Part shown: in pieces, positions 54,487-63,752 of the stretch
How positions within the stretch are numbered: position 1 is the stretch's first letter
Layout: the number at the start of each line of letters is the position of its first letter
Assembly: GCA_017472015.1 (NCBI GenBank)
Contig: JAFURC010000040.1
Span: forward strand, 1-63,865
Source of the DNA: Bacilli bacterium
GTDB lineage: Bacteria > Bacillota_I > Bacilli_A > RF39 > UBA660
Direction of reading: 5' to 3'
Length of the DNA stretch: 63,865 nucleotides
The notes under the pieces: generated by a model
Databases searched by the model: none
What the model was told of the DNA's origin: nothing
Seen by the model: only the letters and a program-made list of their open reading frames with translations
Made by a program: the position numbers and the translations under genes

Positions 54487-55311
54487 ATGACATTAGATAG
54501 TATTTTTGGCATTTTAAAAAATGTTATTGATATAGCTATAGTTTGGGTAATGTTTTACTATATTTTAAAGAATTTTAAAAATAATGTAAAAATGTCCCTT
54601 TTAATAAAAGGTGTTTTGGTAATAGTTTTAGTTAAAGTAATAAGTGATTATGTTGGGTTTACAACCGTTGGTTTATTACTTGAATATGTAATTGAATGGG
54701 GGCCTCTTGCTTTAATAATTATTTTTCAACCTGAAATTCGTGGGGCTTTAGAACAACTTGGAAGAAGTCAACTTTTAGGTCGTCATAAGATTTTAACAGT
54801 TGATGAACGTGAAAAATTAGTTTATGAAATTATTCAAGCCGTTGATTATTGTAGAAAAACAAGAATTGGAGCATTAATAGTTCTTGAAAGAGATATTAGT
54901 TTATCAGATTATATTGATAAAGCTAAACCATTATATGCTGATTTATCAAATGAATTATTAGTATCAATATTTTTTCCTAATAATCCACTTCATGATGGTG
55001 CTGTAATTGTTCAAGGAAATAGAATTAGTTGTGCTGGAGCTGTTTTTCCAACAAGTAACAATATAAAACTAAATAAACGTTTAGGAACACGTCATAGAGC
55101 AGCTCTTGGAATTGCTGAAGAAACTGATGCTATTAGCATTGTTGTCTCAGAAGAAACTGGTCGTATTTCAATTGCTGTTAAAGGAGAATTATTCTATAAT
55201 TTATCACTTGATGATGCTAGAATGATGTTAATAGATGAATTAAGACCAAAGACTGTAGATACTGAATTAGTAGACGTAGATGAGGAGGATATTTATGAAG
55301 AAGATAATTAA
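54487..55311 (+). CDS. cdaA: Diadenylate cyclase CdaA
   Basis: 274 residues. Three N-terminal membrane helices (to about residue 80) and a DAC domain with PLHDGAVIVQGNRI (DGA) and GTRHRAALGIAE (RHR), the two catalytic motifs that join two ATP into cyclic-di-AMP. The second messenger controls potassium and wall homeostasis. Start ATG follows AAAGGAG. Overlaps cdaR by 17 bp. Confidence 0.97.
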   Translation: MTLDSIFGILKNVIDIAIVWVMFYYILKNFKNNVKMSLLIKGVLVIVLVKVISDYVGFTTVGLLLEYVIEWGPLALIIIFQPEIRGALEQLGRSQLLGRHKILTVDEREKLVYEIIQAVDYCRKTRIGALIVLERDISLSDYIDKAKPLYADLSNELLVSIFFPNNPLHDGAVIVQGNRISCAGAVFPTSNNIKLNKRLGTRHRAALGIAEETDAISIVVSEETGRISIAVKGELFYNLSLDDARMMLIDELRPKTVDTELVDVDEEDIYEEDN

Positions 55312-56650
55312 AAAAATATGCCTTTTTATTGGAAAAATTATTCGTTTAATTGATAAAATAATTATTACTCCGATTATGAAGTTATTCTTAAAAGTATCTG
55401 AGTTATTTAGTAATAATAATAAAGGATTAGAAAAATTATTTGCCAATAAACAATCTTTAATAGTAATTTCTTTATTACTTGCTTTCTTAACTTTTTATAT
55501 GGTTGATAAAAATTCTAGTGCTCTTATTGATAATTCGGCAGAAATCTTATATAGCCAACCAGTAAATGCAATTTACAATGAAGAAGCCTATGTAGTTGAG
55601 GGATTACCTGAAAGTGTTGATGTTGTTTTAATTGGTCGAAAAAGTGATATTTATTTAGCAAAACAATATCCAAGTCAAGAAATATCAGTTGATTTACGCG
55701 AATTATCAGCAGGAACTCATCAAGTAAGTTTAAAATATCGCCAAGCAATTTCCTCTGTTGAATATAAAATTGATCCTAGTAAAGTAACTGTTAATATCTA
55801 TGACAAAGTAAGTTCAACAAGAGAAGTTACGGCAGAAGTCTTGCATAGAAATAATCTGGATAATAAACTTGATATAAGTGAAATTAGTTTATCCAAAACT
55901 GAAGTAACAATTAAAGGATCAGCTAAAAAACTGGAAGAAGTTGCTTATGTAAAAGCCTTAGTTGATGTTGATAATTTAGTAGATCCAACAATTGGAGAAA
56001 GTGTTATCAATAATAATAAATTAGTAGCATACAATAATGCTGGTGAGATAGTTGATGTTGAAATTCTTCCAGAAACTGTTGATGCAACTTTAACAATTAC
56101 TTCAACTAGTAAAGTAGTACCAATTAAAGTTGTTCCAGTTGGAGATATTGCTCTTGGATATGCTATTGAATCAACTACTACAAGTGTTTCAAATATCACA
56201 ATCTATGGTGATGAAGAAAGTTTAAAAACAATTGAATATGTACCTGTTAAAATTGATATAACTAACCTATCTGATTACAAAGAATTCAATGTTAACTTAG
56301 AAAAACCAACTGGCGTTCGTGATATGAGTGAAAAAACTGTCACAGTTAAAGTAAATGTTGGTAAAGAAGAACAAAAAGAATTTGAAAATATAACTATTCA
56401 AACAGTAAATCTTGCTGAAGGACTTAAAGTCACTGCATTGAGTAAGGATTATAGTGCTATTACCGTCATTGTTAAAGGAAGTAAAGAATTATTAGATGCT
56501 CTTGATGCTTCAACTATAACCGCAACCGTTGACTTATCAGAGTATACAACCCCAGGTGAATATGAAGTTGATGTTAAAGTAACTGGAGAAGATTTAAAAC
56601 TTAGTTATACATCAAAGATAAACAAAATCAAAGTAGAAATTTATAAATAA
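55295..56650 (+). CDS. cdaR: CdaA regulator CdaR (YbbR-domain protein)
   Basis: 451 residues from the ATG at 55295 (follows GAGGAGG). One membrane helix near 50-70 is followed by several YbbR repeats outside the cell, each with a pattern like VDVVLIGRKSDI, VTIKGSAKKLEEV, ITIYGDEESLKTI and ITVIVKGSKELLDAL. It modulates CdaA. In many Firmicutes glmM follows; here a terminator follows instead. Confidence 0.93.
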   Translation: MKKIIKKICLFIGKIIRLIDKIIITPIMKLFLKVSELFSNNNKGLEKLFANKQSLIVISLLLAFLTFYMVDKNSSALIDNSAEILYSQPVNAIYNEEAYVVEGLPESVDVVLIGRKSDIYLAKQYPSQEISVDLRELSAGTHQVSLKYRQAISSVEYKIDPSKVTVNIYDKVSSTREVTAEVLHRNNLDNKLDISEISLSKTEVTIKGSAKKLEEVAYVKALVDVDNLVDPTIGESVINNNKLVAYNNAGEIVDVEILPETVDATLTITSTSKVVPIKVVPVGDIALGYAIESTTTSVSNITIYGDEESLKTIEYVPVKIDITNLSDYKEFNVNLEKPTGVRDMSEKTVTVKVNVGKEEQKEFENITIQTVNLAEGLKVTALSKDYSAITVIVKGSKELLDALDASTITATVDLSEYTTPGEYEVDVKVTGEDLKLSYTSKINKIKVEIYK

Positions 56651-56654
56651 AAAT

Positions 56655-56690
56655 AAAGTTGGAGACTATTAGTTTTCAGCTTTTTAATAT
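56655..56690 (+). terminator. Terminator after cdaR
   Basis: AAAGTTGGAGA pairs with TTTTCAGCTTT (G-U pairs included), followed by TT-rich sequence, just downstream of cdaR and facing a convergent gene. Confidence 0.5.
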
Positions 56691-56710
56691 ATATTAAAAT
56701 AAAAAAATCT

Positions 56711-57259
56711 CTAATTAAGATTAATTAACCTCGAGATTTCTTTTTTTTCATTAGAAACATTATTATATTCATCAAATTCAAAAAATTTAGTAGAAAAACT
56801 TGTTGGACCACTTGATTTTAGGGCATTATATAAAATAATTTTATTATTATAGTAATCAATTGTTGCTTCTAAATTAACTTGAATTTTATAAAGTTTTCTT
56901 TTTAGTTCTAAAAAATTATTATCTTTTAAAATATTATCATAGTTATAAACATAGTCATTTATTTCATGAGTTGTTTTATCTAAAATATTTATTAAATCAC
57001 TTTGGGTGCATTCTGTTGTTTTAAAATCTAAAAATTCTTTAAAAGCTGTTTCTTTAATACTTAAATTTTCTTTCATGAAATTTATTATTTCTTTATAAAC
57101 TTTATATTTTTGTTTTAATAACTCATTTATTTGTTGTTTAGATGTATCTAAAGGAACAATTATTTCTTTTATTTTATTTTTTCCGATTATTAAAATTATT
57201 GTTAAAAATAAAATGATTAAAATTAATATAGATATACTTAAAATTAAAATATTATTCAT
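56711..57259 (-). CDS. LemA-like membrane-anchored protein
   Basis: 182 residues. N-terminal membrane segment (about 4-27) followed by a helical domain. The C-terminal part has the LemA family order: LKRKLYKIQVNLEATIDYYNNKIILYN (read in two parts), then PTSFSTKFFEFDEY. The match is weak in the first half, so it is a divergent member at best. Function of LemA proteins is poorly known. Transcribed with or just after gerQ. Confidence 0.55.
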   Translation of the reverse strand: MNNILILSISILILIILFLTIILIIGKNKIKEIIVPLDTSKQQINELLKQKYKVYKEIINFMKENLSIKETAFKEFLDFKTTECTQSDLINILDKTTHEINDYVYNYDNILKDNNFLELKRKLYKIQVNLEATIDYYNNKIILYNALKSSGPTSFSTKFFEFDEYNNVSNEKKEISRLINLN

Positions 57260-57305
57260 ATCATCACCAAAGATATTATACTAAAATTAATCACTTTTTA
57301 CAATA

Positions 57306-57680
57306 TTAAAAAATTACTTCTTCATTAAATTCTATGTAATCAATATAAATTGCCCAAACCATATACCATCTATTGTTTTTTCTATCAGAAATTAAGAAAA
57401 AATCCCTACCCCAGGCTTCAAGGATACCTTCAAATACTTTATCACGCCATTCTATGGAATCTGAAAAAGATGTATAAACTTTAATTTTTTTTCCTTTGTT
57501 TTTATTTAAAATTTCTTCAGAGTAAGTCGTTACTTGATCAACATAGCCAACTCCAGGTGGTGCTGTACTTTGACTTTGTATATAACTTGGTTGTTGATTA
57601 TTCATATAACTTTGGTCATTTTGACTTTTCATATAACTTGGATCATATTGCCCAAAAGATTGATAATTATAATTATTCAT
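57306..57680 (-). CDS. gerQ: Spore coat protein GerQ
   Basis: 124 residues. The Asn/Gln/Tyr/Ser-rich N-terminus (about 1-50) and the conserved C-terminal domain match GerQ/YwdL: YSEEILNKNKGKKIKVYTSF, WRDKVFEGILEAWGRDFFLIS, and DYIEFNEEVIF at the end (B. subtilis ends DYITFDEEIAY). In Bacillus it is a coat protein cross-linked by transglutaminase and needed with CwlJ in germination. Start ATG follows GGAGGC. This is direct evidence for a spore programme or its remains. Confidence 0.88.
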   Translation of the reverse strand: MNNYNYQSFGQYDPSYMKSQNDQSYMNNQQPSYIQSQSTAPPGVGYVDQVTTYSEEILNKNKGKKIKVYTSFSDSIEWRDKVFEGILEAWGRDFFLISDRKNNRWYMVWAIYIDYIEFNEEVIF

Positions 57681-57762
57681 ATTGCCTCCAATTAATAATA
57701 TGAATACTTGTTTTAAAAATACATCTTTTTTGATATAATAATTAAAGAAAGAAGGTTAAAAA

Positions 57763-58323
57763 ATGAAAGTAAGTGTTGGAATAAGTAATCGACATGTTCA
57801 TCTAAATCATGAAGATTATAAAATTTTATTTGGTGATATTAATATGAATATTCGAAATATGTTAAATCAACCAGGTCAATTTGCTAGTGATTTATTAGTT
57901 GATGTAAGTGGTCCTAAAGGAGAAATAAAAGGGTTAAGAGTACTTGGACCTTGTAGAAGTTATACTCAAGTAGAAGTTTCTAAAACTGATTCTTATAAAT
58001 TAGGAATTAATCCACCTGTACGTGATTCTGGTGATTTAGAAGGAGCTTCATGTGTTACAATTAAAGGACCAAATGGAAGTATTGAAAGAAATTCGGGAAT
58101 AATAGCAACTCGTCATATTCATGTAAATGAGAATATTAGAAAAGTTCATGGTTTGGAAGGAATAGATGAAGTTAAGATTAAAATAAATGGCGAAAAATCA
58201 GGAATTCTTGAAAATGTTCGTTTAAAAGATAATCCTGAATCATATTATGAAATTCATTTAGATACTGATGATGCAAATGCTTTTTTACTTAAAAATAATG
58301 ATGAAGTTGAGATTATTCTATAG
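57763..58323 (+). CDS. pduL: Phosphate propanoyltransferase (PduL)
   Basis: 186 residues with two PduL domains: VGISNRHVHLNHEDYKILFG with the zinc His residues, GQFASDLLVDV, VLGPCRSYTQVEVS, then GIIATRHIHVNEN and DTDDANAF. Transfers acyl groups between CoA and phosphate (propanoyl- or acetyl-). No microcompartment or encapsulation-peptide extension is visible and no pdu/eut genes are nearby, so it is probably a cytosolic phosphotransacylase of acetate metabolism. Converges with the PBP gene, overlapping by 11 bp. Confidence 0.94.
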   Translation: MKVSVGISNRHVHLNHEDYKILFGDINMNIRNMLNQPGQFASDLLVDVSGPKGEIKGLRVLGPCRSYTQVEVSKTDSYKLGINPPVRDSGDLEGASCVTIKGPNGSIERNSGIIATRHIHVNENIRKVHGLEGIDEVKIKINGEKSGILENVRLKDNPESYYEIHLDTDDANAFLLKNNDEVEIIL

Positions 58324-60307
58324 CTCCATCATTTTCTTTATTTAATTCTAAATTTAAATTATTTTCATATTCATCAAATACTTGTTGAGTATAATTTGGT
58401 TCACTTCCTTTAATATAATAAAGGATTTTTTTTATGGTTGATTCGTTGGTTGCTAGATTACCAGTTATAGGATCAACGATTACGCCAACAACATTATCAG
58501 GTATTGTATACCAAGATACTTCTTTATCTTTTAAATAACTTTCAATGGCATTTGCCCAAATCTTTTTGGAGTATTTAAAATCATTGCTACCTAATTCTTT
58601 GTTATCATCATATCCAATCCAAATAGAAGTTACAACATCAGGATTAAAACCAATTATCCAATTATCAGTATCGGTTGATCCGGATTTAATTGCATAATCA
58701 TGAGTTAAAAGTGATGAAATTGAAATATTAGTAGGATAAGTATAATCAATCATATTATAATCATAGGTTCCTTTTAATAAATCATTTAGGATGTATGTTA
58801 AACTTTTATTTAAAACAACTTCACTGGTATCTTTATGTTCATATAAGATATTACCTTCCATATCAGTTATTTTTTCAATAAAATAAGGTTCATGTTTAAT
58901 TCCTTCACTGGCTAAAGTTGCATAGGCATTAGTAATTTCTAAATGACTTAATTCAACTGTACCTAAAGGAAGAGAGGCAATTGGTTCAAGTTTGGTTTCA
59001 ATTCCTACTCTTTTAGCGGTGTCAACTAAGTTCTCACTTCCTAAGAATAAATGTGTTTTTACAGCATAAATATTATCGGAAAAAGATATAGCTGATGCCA
59101 TACTTATAGGTTTGTTGGCATATAAATTATTATAATTTCTTGGAGAATAAACATTATCAATTCCAAGTGTGAAACTCGTTTCTTGAGATAGAAAAGAAGT
59201 ACTCGCGGTAAATCCATTTTCAAGAGCATTGTAGTACAAAAATGGTTTCATAATTGAACCAACTTGACGTTTTGAACTAATTGCCCGATTATATTGACTT
59301 TTGTTATAGTCACGCCCTCCAACTAAAGCAATTACACCTCCTGTATTTGGATTAATCATAATTCCGCTTGCTTGAATAGTATCATTATCTTGGATATTAT
59401 TTTTTATACTTTCTTCTAAACTAGTTTGGGCATTTATATCGAGAGTTGTATAAACTTTAATTCCCCCACTTTGCATGTAAGTTTCAATGACATTGTTCAT
59501 TTCACTTAACTCTTTAATAACGGCATCTTGATAATACATAATGGTATTTAAATTTAATTTATCTTTTTTACCATAGAAAACCAATTCTTCATTTATTGCT
59601 TCATTATATTCATCTTCTTTGATAAGTTCATTTTTTAACATAGTATTTAAAATATACTTTTGTCTTTCTTTGGCAACTTCTAAATTAACAAGGGGTGAAT
59701 AATTAGAAGGAGATTTAGGAATACCAACTAACATAGCACTTTCGGCTAAAGTTAATTCACTTGCTTTTTTATTAAAATAAAACTTACTAGCATTTTCAAT
59801 TCCATAATTACCATGACCATAGTTAATTAAATTTAAATAACCTTCTAAAATATCATCTTTTTCATAGTGAGATTCAATTTGAATAGTATACCAAAGTTCA
59901 TGTAATTTCCTCTCCCAAGTTTTATCAAATTCTAAATATAAATTTTTTGCATATTGCTGTGTAATAGTTGATGCTCCTTGTTTAAAACTTCCACTGGTAA
60001 TATTAGTAAGCATTGCTTTTCCTATTCTTAAAATATCAAATCCACTATGTGAATAAAATCCTTTATCTTCTATTATAATAGTAGCATCAATTACATATTT
60101 ACTAATACTATCTAAACTAGCCCATTCACTTGTCCCATTTCCCTGAAAATAAAGCTCTTCGTTATTATCATATAAATAATAACTTCCAGTTTTATTTAAA
60201 TCAAGTTTCGGTAACATCTTCGCATATAAATAAAGTCCTGATATTAAAAATACCCCTAAAAAAATAATACTAATAAATAACTTTATACATTTTTTAAAAA
60301 ACTTCAT
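58313..60307 (-). CDS. Class A penicillin-binding protein (PBP1A type)
   Basis: 664 residues from the ATG at 60307 (follows AGGTGAT; an in-frame upstream extension lacks a binding site). One N-terminal membrane anchor (about 8-28). The glycosyltransferase domain shows IIEDKGFYSHSGFDILRI, GASTITQQYAKNLYL and RKLHELWYTIQIE; the transpeptidase domain shows SIMK (SxxK), SDN, and KSGSTDTDNWIIGF (KSG). Polymerises and cross-links peptidoglycan. C-terminal tail is acidic. Confidence 0.95.
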   Translation of the reverse strand: MKFFKKCIKLFISIIFLGVFLISGLYLYAKMLPKLDLNKTGSYYLYDNNEELYFQGNGTSEWASLDSISKYVIDATIIIEDKGFYSHSGFDILRIGKAMLTNITSGSFKQGASTITQQYAKNLYLEFDKTWERKLHELWYTIQIESHYEKDDILEGYLNLINYGHGNYGIENASKFYFNKKASELTLAESAMLVGIPKSPSNYSPLVNLEVAKERQKYILNTMLKNELIKEDEYNEAINEELVFYGKKDKLNLNTIMYYQDAVIKELSEMNNVIETYMQSGGIKVYTTLDINAQTSLEESIKNNIQDNDTIQASGIMINPNTGGVIALVGGRDYNKSQYNRAISSKRQVGSIMKPFLYYNALENGFTASTSFLSQETSFTLGIDNVYSPRNYNNLYANKPISMASAISFSDNIYAVKTHLFLGSENLVDTAKRVGIETKLEPIASLPLGTVELSHLEITNAYATLASEGIKHEPYFIEKITDMEGNILYEHKDTSEVVLNKSLTYILNDLLKGTYDYNMIDYTYPTNISISSLLTHDYAIKSGSTDTDNWIIGFNPDVVTSIWIGYDDNKELGSNDFKYSKKIWANAIESYLKDKEVSWYTIPDNVVGVIVDPITGNLATNESTIKKILYYIKGSEPNYTQQVFDEYENNLNLELNKENDGAIE

Positions 60308-60374
60308 CTTATCACCTATTTTTATTATCTTCAAAAAAATATAAAAATATGTGTTCAAATTCCAACATTTGTGA

Positions 60375-60380
60375 TATAAT
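60375..60380 (+). promoter_or_regulatory. Extended -10 element upstream of the DUF1934-like gene
   Basis: TGATATAAT with hexamer 60375-60380; the upstream region offers only a weak -35 (TGTTCA at 60352). It serves the gene starting at 60416. Confidence 0.5.
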
Positions 60381-60415
60381 GCATGTCGATATGTATTATT
60401 ACATGTTGGTGTTGT

Positions 60416-60748
60416 ATGGGAAAAATTAATTTATTAGTAAAATATTGTTTAATAAACGAAGAAAATGAATACAATATAAAAGGAATTTTAATAAACAATA
60501 AAATCAAGTTTTTAGATAATAATGATAAAATGATTCTTGACAAAAAATTAAATACTTTAAAAAGAATAACAAAAGAATCAGAAATATTATTTAATTTTAA
60601 AGATAAAAGTTGTTTAATTTGTGATAAAACTAATAATAAAATTAGTTTTCAAATAGAAGTATTAGTTTTAGAAAATAATGATGATTATTTTTATGTTAAA
60701 TATAAAATAATTGATGATTTATTTGAAATAATGATAAAAATCATATAA
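60416..60748 (+). CDS. DUF1934-like protein (YwiB type)
   Basis: 110 residues from the ATG at 60416 (an upstream in-frame ATG lies over the promoter). Predicted all-beta, lipocalin-like: ITKESEILFNFKDK, FQIEVLVLENNDDYFYVKYKI. Sequence similarity to DUF1934 is modest; position just before rpoE supports it, as ywiB lies near argS-rpoE in Bacillus. Function unknown. Confidence 0.6.
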   Translation: MGKINLLVKYCLINEENEYNIKGILINNKIKFLDNNDKMILDKKLNTLKRITKESEILFNFKDKSCLICDKTNNKISFQIEVLVLENNDDYFYVKYKIIDDLFEIMIKII

Positions 60749-60774
60749 ATTAAGTTTATTTAATTGGAGGAATT

Positions 60775-61212
60775 ATGAAAGAGATTAAAAAAGAAGAAGT
60801 AGAGAATTTATCTTATAAGGATATTACATTTATGATTTTAGATAAAGAAAAGAAAGGTATTAATACTTTAGAATTATTTACTAAAATTGTTAGTATTTTA
60901 GAACTTCCTAGTTCAACAATTGAAAATAAAATAGGTGATTATTATACTTCTTTAACCACTGATAAAAGATTTATATTACTTGATGGAGTTTGGGATTTAA
61001 GAAAAAGACATACATCTGATAAAATTATTGTTGATTCAATTGAAGAAGATGATATTGAACTTGATGAAATTAAAGATGATAATGAGATAATTGAAGATGA
61101 ATATGGTGATGAATATACAGATGATGTTGATGTCGATGATGATTTTGATGATACAACTGATGATGATTTAGCAGATTTAGTTGTTTTAGATGAAGAAGAC
61201 TTAAGTGAATAA
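60775..61212 (+). CDS. rpoE: RNA polymerase delta subunit
   Basis: 145 residues. The N-terminal HARE-HTH domain (YKDITFMILDKEKKGINTLELF in parts; GVWDLRKRH near 75-83) is followed by an acidic disordered tail of about 60 residues rich in Asp and Glu. Firmicute-specific; helps recycle polymerase. Start ATG follows GGAGG. Confidence 0.95.
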   Translation: MKEIKKEEVENLSYKDITFMILDKEKKGINTLELFTKIVSILELPSSTIENKIGDYYTSLTTDKRFILLDGVWDLRKRHTSDKIIVDSIEEDDIELDEIKDDNEIIEDEYGDEYTDDVDVDDDFDDTTDDDLADLVVLDEEDLSE

Positions 61213-61224
61213 TTAGGTGAATTT

Positions 61225-62280
61225 ATGATTGAAAGATTAGAATTAGTAGAAAAAAGATTTGAAGAAATAAATGAATTGTTAATGAATCCTGAAGTTATTT
61301 CTGATGTTAAAAAATCAAGAGAGTTAGCAATTGAATTATCAACAATTGAGGATACAGTTAAGTGTTTTCGTGAGTATAGAAGTGTTTTAAATGATTTAGA
61401 AGAAGCTAATTTAATGTTAGAAGATAAAGACTTAGCAGACTTTGCATCTGAAGAAATTGAAAATTTAAGTAGTAGAAAAATAGATTTAGAACATGAACTT
61501 GAAAAATTATTAATCCCAAAAGATAAAAATGATGTAAAAAATGCTTTAATGGAAATTCGTGGAGCTGCTGGAGGAGATGAAGGGAATATCTTCGCGGGGG
61601 ATTTATTCAGAATGTATGAAAAATATGCTGTTAAAAGTGGTTTTCAGGTTGAAGTATTGAATGCTGTTGATGGAGCCAGTGGTGGTTATACTTTAATTGA
61701 ATTTATGGTAAAAGGTAAAAATGTTTATTCAAAACTAAAATATGAAAGTGGATCTCACAGAGTTCAAAGAATTCCAACTACTGAAGCCAATGGAAGAATC
61801 CAAACATCAACTGCAACTGTTTTAGTAATGCCAGAAGCTGATGATATTGAAGTTGATATTAAAGAAAGTGATATAAGAGTTGATATCTATAGAAGTAGTG
61901 GAGCTGGTGGGCAACATGTAAATACCACTGATAGTGCTGTTCGGATGACTCATATTCCAACAGGAATAGTTGTTACTTGTCAAAATGAAAGAAGTCAAAT
62001 TAAAAACCGTGAAATGGCCTTTAAAATTTTAAAAAGCCGAGTTTATGAAGAAATGGTGGCTCGAGAAGAAGCTGAAAATGGGGCAATTAGAAGAAGTAAA
62101 ATAGGAACAGGGGATAGATCTGAAAAAATTAGAACTTATAATTATCCTCAAAACAGAGTTACTGATCACCGAATTGGTTTTACTACCAAACAACTTGATC
62201 GCGTTATGGAAGGCGATATGGATGAAATCATTGAAGCCTTAATTGATGAAGATCAAAAAAGAAAACTTGCGGGTGAATAA
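61225..62280 (+). CDS. prfA: Peptide chain release factor 1
   Basis: 351 residues. GGQ motif in [20 protein letters not shown] near 228-247, where Gln is the methylation site. [21 protein letters not shown] and [10 protein letters not shown] are RF1-like. Recognises UAA and UAG. The next gene, prmC, encodes the enzyme that methylates this Gln. Confidence 0.96.
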   Translation: MIERLELVEKRFEEINELLMNPEVISDVKKSRELAIELSTIEDTVKCFREYRSVLNDLEEANLMLEDKDLADFASEEIENLSSRKIDLEHELEKLLIPKDKNDVKNALMEIRGAAGGDEGNIFAGDLFRMYEKYAVKSGFQVEVLNAVDGASGGYTLIEFMVKGKNVYSKLKYESGSHRVQRIPTTEANGRIQTSTATVLVMPEADDIEVDIKESDIRVDIYRSSGAGGQHVNTTDSAVRMTHIPTGIVVTCQNERSQIKNREMAFKILKSRVYEEMVAREEAENGAIRRSKIGTGDRSEKIRTYNYPQNRVTDHRIGFTTKQLDRVMEGDMDEIIEALIDEDQKRKLAGE

Positions 62281-62281
62281 T

Positions 62282-63115
62282 TTGAGAATTGAAGATTTAC
62301 TATGTTTAGGTAATCAAGTTTTACATAAAGATCAAAATAAATTATTATTAGCAAGTATTATAGATAAAAATCCTTTAGAATTAAACTTACATTTAAATGA
62401 TTTAGTTACTGAAGAAAAAGTTTTAAAATATAAAGAATGTTTAGAAAGTATTAAAAAAGGTGAACCAATTCAATATGCTTTAGGTAAAACTAATTTTTAT
62501 GGCTTTGATTTTTATGTTGATAAAAGAGTTTTAATACCAAGATTTGAAACTGAAGAATTAGTTTATAATGCTAAAAATTATTTAGATAAATATTTTTCAA
62601 ATGATGTGAAAATACTAGATTTATGTTCAGGATCTGGTTGTATTGGTTTAACTTTAAAGAAATTAAATAATAATTTTGATTTAACTTTAAGTGATGTATC
62701 TCATGATGCAATTGATGTTATTAATATTAATTCTAAAAATTTAGAAGTAGATGTTAAGATAATTGAATCAGATTTATTTCAAAATATTTCTTCAAAATTT
62801 GATGTAATTATATCTAATCCTCCTTATGTTAGTGAATCAGACGAAGTTTCGGATATTGTTTTAAAAAATGAACCACATCTTGCTTTATATGCTAATAATG
62901 ATGGCTTAGAATTTTATGAAAGAATATTAAAATCTTGTGAAAATTATTTGAATGATAGATATTTAATTGCTTTTGAAATAGGAAATAAGCAAAAAGATAA
63001 AATAATTTCTCTTATTAATAAATATTTAAAAAATGTAAAAATTATTGCTAAAAAAGATATGCAAGAAAGAGATCGAATGATATTTATTTTTAAAAATATT
63101 GATTTAGTTGAATAA
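62282..63115 (+). CDS. prmC: Release factor glutamine methyltransferase PrmC
   Basis: 277 residues from the TTG at 62282, which has GGGTGA 6 bp upstream and gives the usual (M)RIEDLL start; an in-frame ATG at 62246 inside prfA lacks a binding site. SAM motif ILDLCSGSGCIGLTL and catalytic NPPY in VIISNPPYVSESD. Methylates the GGQ Gln of RF1/RF2. Confidence 0.94.
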   Translation: MRIEDLLCLGNQVLHKDQNKLLLASIIDKNPLELNLHLNDLVTEEKVLKYKECLESIKKGEPIQYALGKTNFYGFDFYVDKRVLIPRFETEELVYNAKNYLDKYFSNDVKILDLCSGSGCIGLTLKKLNNNFDLTLSDVSHDAIDVININSKNLEVDVKIIESDLFQNISSKFDVIISNPPYVSESDEVSDIVLKNEPHLALYANNDGLEFYERILKSCENYLNDRYLIAFEIGNKQKDKIISLINKYLKNVKIIAKKDMQERDRMIFIFKNIDLVE

Positions 63116-63124
63116 ATTTTTTTA

Positions 63125-63162
63125 AATCACTCATTATGATTATGTAAAGGGTGATTTTTTTT
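63125..63162 (+). terminator. Hairpin with T run running into the spoIIR start codon
   Basis: Stem AATCACTC (63125-63132) / GGGTGATT (63149-63156; the apical C-G and T-G pairs included), then T run that forms the first two bases of the TTG start at 63161. The 3' arm GGGTGA is also the only ribosome binding site for spoIIR. Confidence 0.65.
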
Positions 63163-63673
63163 GAAAAAACAAACTATTATTTTGGTTATCATAGCATTTA
63201 TTATCGTGTTACTAGTTAAAGATAAAAGTGAAAATCTTATAATTCCTAAAGAAGCAATTCGCATTAGAATAATTTCTAATAGTAATGATTCCCTTGATAT
63301 TGAAGAGAAAATGCAAGTTAAAAAGAATGTTGAAAAAGAAATTTATAATTTACTTAAATCTGCTAATTCGATTGAAGAAGCAAGAGAAATTATAAATCAA
63401 AATTTAGATAAATTAAATATTACAATTGAAGATACAACCAATAGAGATTATTCGATTTCATTTGGTAATAACTATTTTCCAAGGAAAACTTATAAAGGGG
63501 TAATATATGATGAAGGTATATATGAGTCTTTAGTTATTTCACTTGGTGAAGCACAGGGAGATAATTGGTGGTGTGTTTTATTTCCACCTCTTTGTTTACT
63601 TGATGGAAATGAAGAAACAGAAGATGTTGAGTATAAATTTTTTGTAAAAGAGTTAATTGATAAGTATTTTTAA
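63161..63673 (+). CDS. spoIIR: Stage II sporulation protein R
   Basis: 170 residues from TTG at 63161. N-terminal hydrophobic segment (about 4-19), then IRIRIISNSNDSLDIEEKMQVKK, and the diagnostic GDNWWCVLFPPLCLLDG near 138-154. In Bacillus it is made in the forespore under sigma-F and triggers SpoIIGA to process pro-sigma-E in the mother cell. Shorter than the B. subtilis protein but the conserved core is complete. Place after prfA-prmC is conserved. Confidence 0.93.
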   Translation: MKKQTIILVIIAFIIVLLVKDKSENLIIPKEAIRIRIISNSNDSLDIEEKMQVKKNVEKEIYNLLKSANSIEEAREIINQNLDKLNITIEDTTNRDYSISFGNNYFPRKTYKGVIYDEGIYESLVISLGEAQGDNWWCVLFPPLCLLDGNEETEDVEYKFFVKELIDKYF

Positions 63674-63723
63674 GCAGTAAAAACGAGTAAAAATATTTTA
63701 AAAAGGAAAAACATATAAAATTT

Positions 63724-63752
63724 GGGTTCTCCTCCAAGTTAGTTGAACTACA
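63724..63752. repeat. Terminal inverted repeat of an ISL3-type element
   Basis: GGGTTCTCCTCCAAGTTAGT and the following TGAACTAC lie at the outer edge of the transposase 3' end, where the ISL3 terminal repeat is expected. The other end is outside the window. A direct repeat of the target could not be checked. Confidence 0.5.

Noticed and set aside
57681..57702. CATATTAT as a sigma-E-type -10 box for gerQ
   Set aside because: It matches CATAnnnT, but the transcription start would fall on the ribosome binding site, leaving almost no leader. No clear -35 element is present.
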